Source: Triplophysa rosa
Lineage: Eukaryota > Chordata > Actinopteri > Cypriniformes > Nemacheilidae
Length of the DNA stretch: 64,000 nt
Assembly: GCF_024868665.1 (NCBI RefSeq)
Contig: NC_079890.1
Span: 8,833,081 to 8,897,080 of the forward strand
Direction: 5' to 3'
The translations under genes and the position numbers were made by a program. Positions 47,401 through 59,400 of the stretch are shown here, piece by piece. Position 1 is the stretch's first letter. Each line of letters begins with the position of its first letter. The notes beneath the pieces were generated by a model. It was not told the origin of the DNA. It searched no databases and saw nothing but the letters and a program-made list of their open reading frames with translations.

Positions 47401-50400
47401 CACACCCAGGCCAGTCACCGTCGCTTCGCTAGAGATTGTGACAGGGCACAGTGTTATGGCGTTTTCCATAGGAACCCCATCTGTCGGTTCGACACAACGT
47501 CGAGAGACCGACAGAAAGGGATGCTCGTTCCCTGATGGAGGGAACGAGACGTTGTGTCCTCCTTGCCACAACACGTGCTGTCCACTGCAGCAGTCGTGAG
47601 AGGTCTCAGGCTCCTTAGAACAAAGGTGAATGAATGAAGCACGCCATCTCCCTTTTATACCCGGATTTCCGGGGGCGGAGTCCGGCATGCAAATTTCATT
47701 TGCCAATTTTCATTGGCCTTTTCTAAGTAGTCGGAAGTGATTGGTTCTCAGGGACGAACCCCATCTGTCGGTTCGACACAACGTCTCGTTCCCTCCATCA
47801 GGGAACTGAGGTTACATCCGTAACCGAGACGTTTTATTATTGTGCATTCCAATTAATATCAATCAAACTGCAGCTGGTTTGTTTATTGCTAACTAACACA
47901 ATAAAACACAATAAAAACATGATTACATAATAAAAAACAAAATCTCGTTTTGGAAACAAACTCTTCATAGATGAATCCCAAAAGTTGTTTTTGAAGAATA
48001 TAAGAAAATTGGTTTGAAGTATAATATTTTCAACAGAACAACTATTCTATTAACTGTTAACTATTTTTCCTATGAAGCATTCGTTCTTAAGCTTTTAATT
48101 GTATATGGGTTTAAATGTAAAATGAAGCATGGTGAAGGCAGAAAGGCACAAGCCTTAAGGGCTCACACCACACCCACATAACAACCAATCCACACCGAAC
48201 AGGGACTGGAACGTCATGGCCTACAAATAGGGTGAGAAGGTCAGTGGAATCATGACAGCTGGAAGGTACAGAAATTATAACTAGTTCTCCATGAAGATGT
48301 AATCTAAAATTTATGTAAAATGTATGATGTTTCTTGACTTCCAGTTTATGAAGATTCAAAAGTGCAATAGTGCAACAGGGCGAAACTGACATTGTTTTGT
48401 TTAAATTGGGATGTGACATTCTAATGTTCCTAGTTTGCTTGTAATTTGTGTCTGTTGGAGCTTTGCAAGAGGGCACTGTTTTAAATGAACTCCAGTCTTC
48501 TGGAGAAGGTAAACATATCATGAGAGTGTTGGCACTGTGAAGAAGTTTCCATAAAGCAGAGAATGTATCATGACCTCATTGTAAATGGGCTTCTAAATGA
48601 GTGCTAGCTGTAGTTCTCGAAGTAAGGGTTTAACAGGAATCAATCTGTTCATGGTATTTTTAACATTTTGCTATATATTAAAGTACAGTAACATAAAAGT
48701 ATATCGTCGGTGTCGGGCGGAAACCTCCAATGTCCAAATTTGGTCAATTAAATTTTTTTTCACAAATCGATGCTATTGGTCAGTCCCCATGTGGGTCTGT
48801 TATTTTTACAAATTATTAACCAATCTAAAGTGTTGAAAATAGTTTGAGAGCAAATCTCTTAACTCCATTGGACACTTCAACTGTCTGAGAAGTCTCGTAA
48901 CTCCACCTCTTCTTCATTCCGCGGAAGCCTCTCGGCATTATGTCTCCTGATTGAAAGTTTTTTAGACAATAACGAGTGAAAATAGTTAGGTTAAATACAT
49001 TTGAGTAGGCCTGTTTTGTTAAAAATCCATAGCTGTAATGCTTCGGTGCAGAAGGAAGCCCGTGAGCCACGAAGGTAAGTTTGCGAGCAGATTCGGCTAA
49101 TTTCCGCCTATTAGACAGCCTAGTCAGCTCATCGTTTTTTGTATTACATCACTTATAGCTCTTGAACGTTTAAAATAGAGTTTAGGAAGATGTATGTAAC
49201 CACAGTCGTTAGCTTTGGTTAACTATTGAAGCCTTTTCTCTTGTCAAGAGGCTCAACGCGACCGCCGACTTTATTTGCGTGCAGATTAATTTCTGCCTAT
49301 ATTAGACAGCCTGTTTAACGTTTTATTTTGGTATTGCATCACTCATAGCTCTAACGTTTAAAATAGAGTTTAGGAAGATGTATGTAACCACAATCATTAG
49401 CTTTCATTAGCTCTTAAAGCCTCGTCTCTTGTCAAAAGACTCAATGCGACCGCAGACTTTGATGAACACTGCTGGCAGCAGCGACGTCTGTGTCCGTACC
49501 ATTCTTATCAATGACAGCGTAATCTCGTATCTCCCTGCTCCCAAGTCATAAACCTTGTATCTCCGATTAAACATGGTTTTGGGGAAATGTTGTGTTAATG
49601 TTGGTACACAACAGTATATGATAGCAATATAAGGTATAATACCAACTTTAACGATACAATGTTTAATAACTCAAAAAATATGCAGTTTTTTTAATTTCCT
49701 GAAAAATAATGGTTTTGGAGACGCGAGGATTCTGTAATAAAACGATATACTGTAATGACGATGCTTACACTATATTCAAACAAACATGCTTTTAAAAGCT
49801 TTTACATTATTACTTCTAAAATTATTTTGCTTAATATATACTTCCCGGTCAAATGTTTTTGTATATTTGAATGAAATGTTTCTTATTGTCTTAAAAAGAT
49901 TTTCATCTGAAGGTGTATGCTTACATGTCTGAAATTAATTTAATAGACAAAAATAAAATTATTTATTAATTATAAACTAATACACTTTTATTTAAAGGGA
50001 TAGTTCACCCAAAAATGAAAAATCTGTCATCATTTACTCACCCTCAGATTGTTCCAAACCTGTATAAATTTCTTTGTTCTGCTGAAGACAAAGGAGGACA
50101 TTTGGAAAATTGTCTGTAACAAAACAGATCTCATCCCCCATTTACTGCCATAGTAGGAAAAATAAATACTATGGGAGTCAATGGGGGATGAGATCTGTTT
50201 GGTTACTGACATTCTTCCAAATAGCTTCGCTTGTGTTTAGCAGAACAATAGCAGAACAAAGAAATGTATACAGGTTTGGAACAATCTGAGGGTGAGTAAA
50301 TGATGACAGAATTTTCGTTTTTGGGTGAACTATCCCTTTAATACAAAATGACTTTGAAATGGATGACTTTTACTGACTGTTCTTTTTTCATTATTTAGTC

Positions 50401-53400
50401 AAAGCACAAAATAGATGGGAACTCCTTTAATATTGTTTAAAAAGCATTTTGGGGTGAAACTCCAAGAAGCTGCTTGAGAAAATGGCAAGAGAACATTTCT
50501 GCAAATTTTAGACAAAATGTGACTTCATTGAATTTGAAAAATGATGACTAATGTTTTATTTTTATTTATTTATTTTTTAATGGAAACATAATTCTCATTG
50601 GTCCCTTTGTGTTATTCTACAGTTTTGATGAGCTTACTATTTATCTAAAATGTAAGAAAAACATGAATAAGTCAGCGAGTAAGTGTCCGAAAACTTTTGA
50701 CCGGTAGTGTTTTAGTTTTAATATGATATAACACTTTTGATTGAAATTTGACGAATGCATAATTGAGATTATTGCTTATAAACTTTATAATAAAGCGTGT
50801 CACACCAGACACTGAAAGCAAAGGATCACATTCTTTTTGCCACATACACATGTCACGGATGGCGGAGGTAGAAGAACCCAAATGCAGGAAGCCGGTGGTG
50901 AAGGGGTTAAACAAGACTTTAATTACACGACACACAGAGAACAAAGGAAATACCCACGAGAGGGTGTCTGATAAGATAAACTAAAATACAAAAAACTGTA
51001 AACCAAAAACTTCCCACGAGGGGGCAAAAACAAGAACTAAGATAATAAATAACACACTTACAGAACGGGACACACAGAGCAAGACAAGGCAGGAACTCGG
51101 GGAACAAAAACACGAAGCATATAAACGTACACATGAAACGCAGTACAAGGCACACAGCGCAATCCAAGAGCACAAGACAATGAAACATGAGGGCATTTAT
51201 AGGGGAAGACAGACGAGGGATAATGACACAGGGCAGGTGGGAAACATTAGACACGGCAGGGAAGCAATACATGAAACGAGAGGGGCGGGGCCAATGACGA
51301 GACACGAGAAAACACATGGAGAGTCAAAAGGTAAACACCCCATGGTTTTCTCACACAAAACCTAAGGGCTCTGTCCCGATCCTGCCACATGACTAGAAAT
51401 TCATAAACAAGAAGGTAGGACCGTGACACATGTCATATTGGATCTTTGTTCTCAGTAAATAAATGACTAGGTATATTTTCATTTTGGTTCAAAAACTTTA
51501 AAGCGACACTGTATCTAATACACTTTATCTTAATGATCCCAGTTCCATCCAAGTTAATCTCTTGACTGCATCTATGACTTGCTGTTGATCTCATCTCTCA
51601 GTTAAACACACACACAAGGTGTATTTACAGTGGAACTGTGAGGCATTCTGGAGGATTTAAAATCAGAAATGTGCAGGCAATTTTGAAGGCCTTCATACAT
51701 ATACTCTACATATAGTCATGTTTTAAAGGGGCCATGAATTAAGACCTCAATTTTAACCCGAGCTTTTGTTGTATAAGAGGGAATAGTATTCAAGCGAACA
51801 TCCTGTAAGTGTCAGAACTGAAAACGCCCTTGTTACTGAAATTACAACTGTTATTGGCACCAGGCTCAGCGAACGCCAGGTCCGGGAATGCAGCTATCTA
51901 GATAGGTTGAACACCGCCTCCACAGAAAAATATCAATGACTAATTCTCTAGCCCCGCCCACTGGTTCGCAAATGACTTTAGCCACACATAGTACACCCTC
52001 CCGCATTTGTGATGATTGACAAACTGGTAACCATAGCAACATATTTTTCAGCTAAAGATTCGTTTTGTCCGTCAGTTTAAACTAAACTGCTGATATGCGC
52101 TGTGTTGTGTTTATGCTCGGAAGGCTACATCACACAGCGCTCTTTTGCTGTGTTGCCATGTTTGTTATTAATAAGTGCTTTTATGCTTGTTGTTTGGTCT
52201 TAGATCAAAAAGCCTCAGCACTTATGTCACGACTCTGCTTTATCTTGTCATGGATTTCTTGGTCTTGTGGCAGAGTCGTGGCAAAGCCTTATGTTTCGTG
52301 TGAGAAGCCATGGGGTTTTTACCTTTCTGACATTCCATGTGCCTTCTCGTGTCTTGTCATTGGCCCCGCCCCTCTCGTTTCATGTATTGCTTCCCTGCCG
52401 TGTCTAATGTTTCCCACCTGCCCTCGTTGATTACAATTCGTTTGTCTTCCCTTTAAAATGCCCTCATGTTTCATTGTCTTGTTGCTCGGTCATTGTTTAA
52501 GATGTCTTTGGTTACCCCTCGTCTTGCCTTGTCCACCCTTACCTTGCCTGTTGATTTTGATGTTGTGTCGTAAGTTTGTTTTGTTATTTTTCTAGTTTTG
52601 CCCCATCGAGGGAAGTCTTTTGTTCTTGTTTTGTTACTGTGTCCGTTTTTTCCCCGTTGTGGGTTTTTTGGTTTGTGTTTTTGTGTGAAATAAATATCCT
52701 TGTTAACCCCTTCAACCCCGCCTGCCTGCACTTGGGTTCTCCTCACAGTCTATACCTGACAACTTAGGTCTTAATAAATGGTCTGGTGCAGATTTTAATA
52801 GCCTATTACTTATTGATTTTGATGTTTTCAAATGTAAAAACCACACAAACGTCATAAGTAGACCTCATACAACAGTATAAAACAATAAACCAGCCCAGTT
52901 CAGGACACCTTTAAGGAAACTTTTTGGATTGTTATACTTCAGTTGTATTATGTATTTGATTTTAAGCAGTTTATGTTGCACTCAGATTGTATATAACAAA
53001 GGACACGTGAGTCATCTAATGTCGAATGAGGAGGTGTACGTGCAAGAGCTTCTTTCTGGCATAAAATCAGGTTTGTTGCCAGACAGGTCTTACAAAAGTT
53101 TGTACTAAACTGAACCAACGGCACACTAAAATATGAAGGAATTCAGAAACCTGAGCATAATCTTTTGTCACACCATTGCGAAATACTATTCTGGTCACTG
53201 AAGTTGAGCAACTACCATTTGCAGCAGGAAATGAGCACAGTTCTCGAAGGCACATGCCAAAATTGTAGACTAGTTAGTGGATAGTTTTTCGTTTACCTCG
53301 AACTCGTGGCGTTTCTCATAAACAGGGATGATAAGCCTGGCGATGTGTGTTATTAGTTCAAATCTCTCAGCTTTCCAAAGACCTTCAACACACACCTCCA

Positions 53401-56400
53401 ACTGTTCAACCAGAATGTCCTGACACACAATTACAACTGAAAGTCAGCACAAATGTGACATTTTTCATTAAAATGTGTTCTTTATAACAATGCTAACCTC
53501 TTACCTCTGTGTAGTACACATCTTGGATCCCAACGTCTTCTTTCATGGCAGCTTCTTCATCAATGTTCTGCGTGATTCTTTTAAATGCTGCCAGTCCACT
53601 TGGAAACAGCCCTAAAATAATTTAATAGCAGAGTAATGCCACAGTATAGACACATGCTCAGCAACAACTCCTTAGACATACAGTTGTAATTCTAGTGAAT
53701 GAAAACAATGAGATTTTGTTAACTTACTTTTCCTGTGCAAATATTCTGCTACTAGTGCAGCAACATGAACGTTACACATAGCAGCCTGTGAAATAATCCA
53801 GAGACAATAAGGTTCAAATTACTAATACGATTATGTTAAACAATTTTAAAGACGCCTGACTAAATAAATATCATCCTATAATGTAACTTGATAAAACAGA
53901 CAATCTTCTATACAGAGGTGGGTAGAGTAGCCAAAATCTTTACTCAAGTAAAAGTACAAGTAACTAGAGAAATTGTTACTCAAGTAAAAGTAAAAGTCAC
54001 TATTTTAAAAATTACTTGAGTAAAAGTAAAAAAGTATGCAATGAAAAAACTACTCAAGTAGCTAGTTACTTAGTTACTTTGTATCTGATTATATAAGCCT
54101 ACTACATAAAATTAATATTAACGCCAATATTTTAATATTACATTTTAATCAATATTTTTAATTATCATAAGCAGATATCTTTGCAATATACCAGAGAGAC
54201 TAAAGAATAGACCAACACAGAAGAGACAAGCATTTTTGTAAATTTCATCTAGTCCTGATGTCAATGTAGTTTACACAACTTATTTAGAATAATAGACCAT
54301 GTCAAACTAAAGTGAACCTGCAGAGTTTTGTTTTTATAATGCATTAACTAAACTCAGAGCATTTCCTAAGATGATCTAGAACATCTGCAGTGCTCTTAAA
54401 TGAAATACACATTTTTGAACAAAGCTCATGTTTTCTCGTGTTGTGTCACATGTGTTGTGAAACGCTCTTACTTGTAAACAAACAGTAAACACTGAACCAC
54501 ACGCCCATCAACAAGTTTTCTTCCTTCTGTTCTTTAAATGTATATTTCTGCAAGCCCACGTCTCTGTGTCTGACAGGTAACGCGCATGTTGCTGTGTCTG
54601 ACGAACAGGTCGCGCGTGTTCTTTTATCATTGCTGGCAAACAATATGACACATTTGCAGTTTTGATTGTATAGATATAGATTAATATCCACTTCATCCAA
54701 CGCTCTTTGTGTTCTGCGTGTTCTGCGCTACGAGGAGTGAGTAATCTTGCTTCAGATGATTCAAATCGTGCTGCGAACTGAACAAATCATTTGAACTGAT
54801 TTATTAGCCCATTCAAATGGTTTTTCCCATTGTTCAATTAATGCTTTCAAAAGAATCGACTGAAAAGAATCGATCACTCGGGAATGCCCGTAAAAAGAGA
54901 TGACAACCTTGAAATCAACAACGCGTTTTAAAAAGCATATTTTAAAATGAAGGAACGAAGGAACGTCACGCAATGTAAGTTATGTAACGAAGTAAAAGTA
55001 CAGATTTTCTATTAGAAATTTACTCAAGTAAGAGTAAAAGTACACACTTTTAATTTTACTTAAAAAGTACATATTTTCCAAAATGTTACTCAAGTAAATG
55101 TAACGAAGTAAATGTAGTGCGTTACTACCCACCTCTGCTTCTATATTTATATACAATTCAGCTATAAGTAAAAAGAGCCAAAAATTGCAGGTATATAGGT
55201 ATATTAGGCAAATATTCATGAAAACAGTTTCGGGCCAATCTGTTTCTCTATAAATGACTATGAAATATTAGAGGATGTCATCCAGGAAGTGACCATAACC
55301 CAATCCAGCTCCTGTTTTTCTTTATGTGGGGTTTTCTTTTTTGAGGATATATACTTAAAAGTTATATTACAGTAAGAACCAAATACTCCTTACCTAAACA
55401 TAGAGGAATAGAGACAAAAATTAAGACAAATCATTAAACAAGCAAAGACGTGCAGTGTTTTAGCATTCAGTCACATGTGACAGTGCATGAAATATATTAT
55501 GAAAACTGTTTAAAAGCTATCATTACACACTTCCCTGAAATTGAAGTTTTGCATACAAGGATAGATTTGACCCTAAATTCTGATAATGCTGTTTGATCAA
55601 TTTGTTTAAAAATGATTATAAATGCACACCTTGCTTTGCATATACTGTATTAAAGGATAGTTCACCGGAAATGTAATATTCTCTCATAATTTACGCACTA
55701 TCAGGACTTTACAGATGTCTTCACTTCATACAGACCAGCATGGTAAATTCAAATATGGCTTCCATAACATTAAACCTTGTGACAAAACATGCATACAACA
55801 ATTAGTCACAAGACACGTGATATTCCACCATATTGAATTTGTCTGCATGTTGTCTCGCAAGCATGATGTCAGACACTGTAATATTCTCTGGCCCCCTCAC
55901 TGCTTATCGTGGTGATGAAATTTATAGCAGATTATCATCACTAAATGGCTGGTTGTCTGAGTGGTGCCTGCAGAATGATATAGTTTTTATAAATAACTGG
56001 AAGAGTTTTGAGGGCAGACCTGACCTGTTGAAACGAGATGGTCTCCATCCCTCCTGGGCTGGGACTTCCATCCTGTCTAGAAATATGGCAAAAAGTCTTA
56101 ATGCTAATGCTAAAACTTGACTCGCTGGGGTCCAGGTCAGGGAGCAGACAGTATGGCTTAACCAACTGTCTGCTTGCCGTCTCACGTCGCAGAATACACA
56201 AAATGTACAACATGTAGTAATCCGTTCTCCCAAACATCACAAAATAGAGACTGTGTCTGTCCCCCGGATTAGCAAACATAAAATAATGCGTAAACCTCTT
56301 GAAAGTAATTTAATAAACGTTAAACAAACTAAACATGAACAAAATACAGATAATCAACTGTTACGACTCGGATTGCTAAATATTAGATCTCTCTCTAATA

Positions 56401-59400
56401 AAGCACTTTTTGTTAACGATATGATAACAGATCATAAAATAGACATGCTCTGTTTGACAGAAACATGGCTAAAACCAGATGATTATATTGCTTTAAATGA
56501 ATCTGTCCCCCAAGATTATTATTATAAACACGAGCCTCGTCTAAAAGGCAGAGGGGGAGGTGTCGCAGCACTTTACAATAACTCTCTTAGCATTTCCCAG
56601 AAGTCGAACTCTAAATATAATTCTTTTGAAGTCATGGTTCTTCATGTTTCAACACCTAATACTAAAGATAAAACACTTTTTAAATTGATTCTAGCTATTG
56701 TATATAGGCCTCCAGGGCACCACACAGATTTTATTAAAGAATTTGGTGGGTTCTTATCAGAACTAGTACTGGCCGCAGATAGACTCCTTGTCGTTGGTGA
56801 CTTTAACATCCACGTAGATAACGTTACAGATGCCTTAGGAATGGCTTTCAAAGACACTCTTAACTCCATGGGCATTAGTCAACATGTGTCAGGACCCACT
56901 CACCTTCGTAATCATACTTTAGATTTAATACTGTCTTACGGTATAAATGTGGACGACGTTAAAATCCTTCAGCAGAGTGAAGACATTTCGGATCATTATC
57001 TGGTATTATGTTTGCTTCACTGGCCTACGGCTGCAAATAAAACTCATTGTTACAAATATGGTAGAACAATAACTTCAACTACCAAAGATGCGTTTCTCGA
57101 TAATCTGCCCGAATTGTCTCAAATCATGAGAAATAACGTTGAAGATCTTGACATTACCACTGAAAATTTTAATTCCACCTTCTCGGTAACGCTAGACAAA
57201 GTTGCTCCACTACGTTTAAAGAAGATTAAAAATGGCAGCCCCACACCGTGGTATAATGAACACACTCAGGCTCTAAAGAAAGCGGCCCGAAAAATGGAGC
57301 GCAACTTTAAGAAAACTAAATTAGAGGTATTTCGTACAGCATGGAAGGATAGTATTCGAAAATACAGGAAAGCCCTAAAAACTTCTAGATCCGCCTACTT
57401 TTCATCACTAATAGAAGAAAACCAGCACAACCCTAGGTTTTTATTTAACACGGTGGCTAAATTAACAAAAAATAAATCGTCAGTGACTTCTGATCCTGTA
57501 TATCAGCATAGCAGTGATGAATTTATGAACTACTTCACATATAAAATCCAAGATATTAGAGAAAAAATTATAACAATGCAATCAGAAGTGAAACCCGCTG
57601 AACAAACTAACTACAGCGCCCTTAAGGAGAAAATGCAATTATTTTATACCGTAGATCAAGATGAGCTGTCTAAAATTATTAGATCATCTAAATCAACAAC
57701 ATGCATACTAGACCCTATACCTACAAATCTACTGAAAGAGATGCTCCCAGAAATTATAGATCCTCTTCTTGGTATTATTAACTCATCTCTGACATTAGGA
57801 CATGTGCCTAAAGCATATAAGGTGGCTGTTATAAGGCCCCTTGTCAAAAAACCCCAACTCGACCCTAGAGAACTAAGGAACTACAGGCCTATATCGAATC
57901 TACCTTTCATATCTAAAGTTCTGGAAAAAGTAGTTTCAACTCAATTATGCTCCTTCCTCCAAAGGAATGACATCAATGAAGAATTCCAGTCTGGATTTAG
58001 AGCATGTCACAGTACAGAGACTGCTTTGATCAGAGTTACAAATGATCTGCTATTGGCGTCTGACCGAGGTTGTATCTCGTTATTGGTGCTGCTAGACCTT
58101 AGTGCTGCATTCGATACCATTGACCACAGCACACTCCTACATAGACTCGAAAATTATGTCGGCATTAAGGGAATAGCTTTGAAATGGTTTAAATCTTATT
58201 TATCCGACCGTTTTCAATTTGTAGCAATAAACAATGAGGTGTCACGCAAATCGCAAGTCCAGTACGGTGTACCACAGGGCTCAGTCTTAGGGCCTCTGCT
58301 CTTCGCATTATACATGCTACCTCTAGGAGATATAATAAAGCGACACGGAGTTAGCTTTCACTGTTATGCTGATGATACTCAACTTTATATTTCCTCGAAG
58401 CCTCATGAAACACAGCAGTTCCATCGAATAATGGAATGCATAGTCGATATAAAAAACTGGATGAGTAACAACTTTTTATTACTGAACTCGGACAAAACGG
58501 AAGTGTTACTTATTGGACCGAAAACTGCTATAAGTAACAACCAAGAATACTGTTTAACTATTGACGGATGTTCCATAAAACCCTCGTCGTCAGCAAAGAA
58601 TCTTGGCGTTCTATTCGATAGTAATCTGTCATTTGAGAGCCACGTCGCCAACACCTGTAAAATTGCGTTTTTCCATTTTAAGAATATATCTAAACTACGT
58701 CATATGCTGTCAATCTCAGATGCAGAGAAGTTAATTCATGCATTCATGACATCAAGACTAGATTACTGTAATGCACTGTTAGGTGGTTGCCCTGCAGGCT
58801 TATTACAAAAACTCCAATTGGTCCAAAACGCGGCAGCTCGAGTTCTTACACGTACAAAAAAGTATGAACATATTAGCCCGGTTCTGTCAACCTTGCACTG
58901 GTTACCTATAAAGCATCGCGTTAACTTTAAAATCTTGCTTATTACCTATAAAGCCTTACATGGTTTAGCTCCTCAGTACTTGAATGAACTCCTTTTGTAT
59001 TACAGTCCTTCACGTGCATTACGCTCTCAGGCGTCCTGTCAGTTGGTAATACCTAGAATTTCAAAATCAAGTGCAGGTGGTAGATCCTTTTCCTATCTAG
59101 CGCCTAAACTTTGGAATAGTCTTCCCTGCACTGTCCGGGAGGCAGACACACTCTGTCAGTTTAAATCTAGACTAAAGACGCATCTTTTTAATCTTGCATA
59201 CACTACTCTTCCATAATATAAATCTTCAGAGGGTTTAGGCTGCATTAGTTAGATCAACCGGAACCAAAAACACAACTGATGTACTTGTTGCATCAAAGAG
59301 TACAGAACAGTACTCTACTCTCAGCCAGTCTTGTCTCATTGTTCCAAGGTTACCACAGCGAGCAGGATGCAGTTCATGGCCTGACCTGATGGTAGAGCAG

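Larger units (their letters stand above)
41608..47832 (+). mobile_element. DIRS-type tyrosine-recombinase retrotransposon, long copy
   Basis: Bounded by inverted terminal repeats. The left 41608-41815 (CTGTCGGTCTCTCGACGTTG, GGCATGCCGGACTCC-type series, GATGGCGTGCTTCATTCATT) reappears inverted at 47600-47832, with an additional internal complementary segment at about 47480-47520. The order gag, RT/RNase H, tyrosine recombinase with no integrase defines DIRS. It is GC-rich relative to its AT-rich intron surroundings. No target duplication is expected, because integration is by recombinase. Frameshifts and nonsense codons make this copy defective. A deleted relative lies at 18839-20572. Confidence 0.93.
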
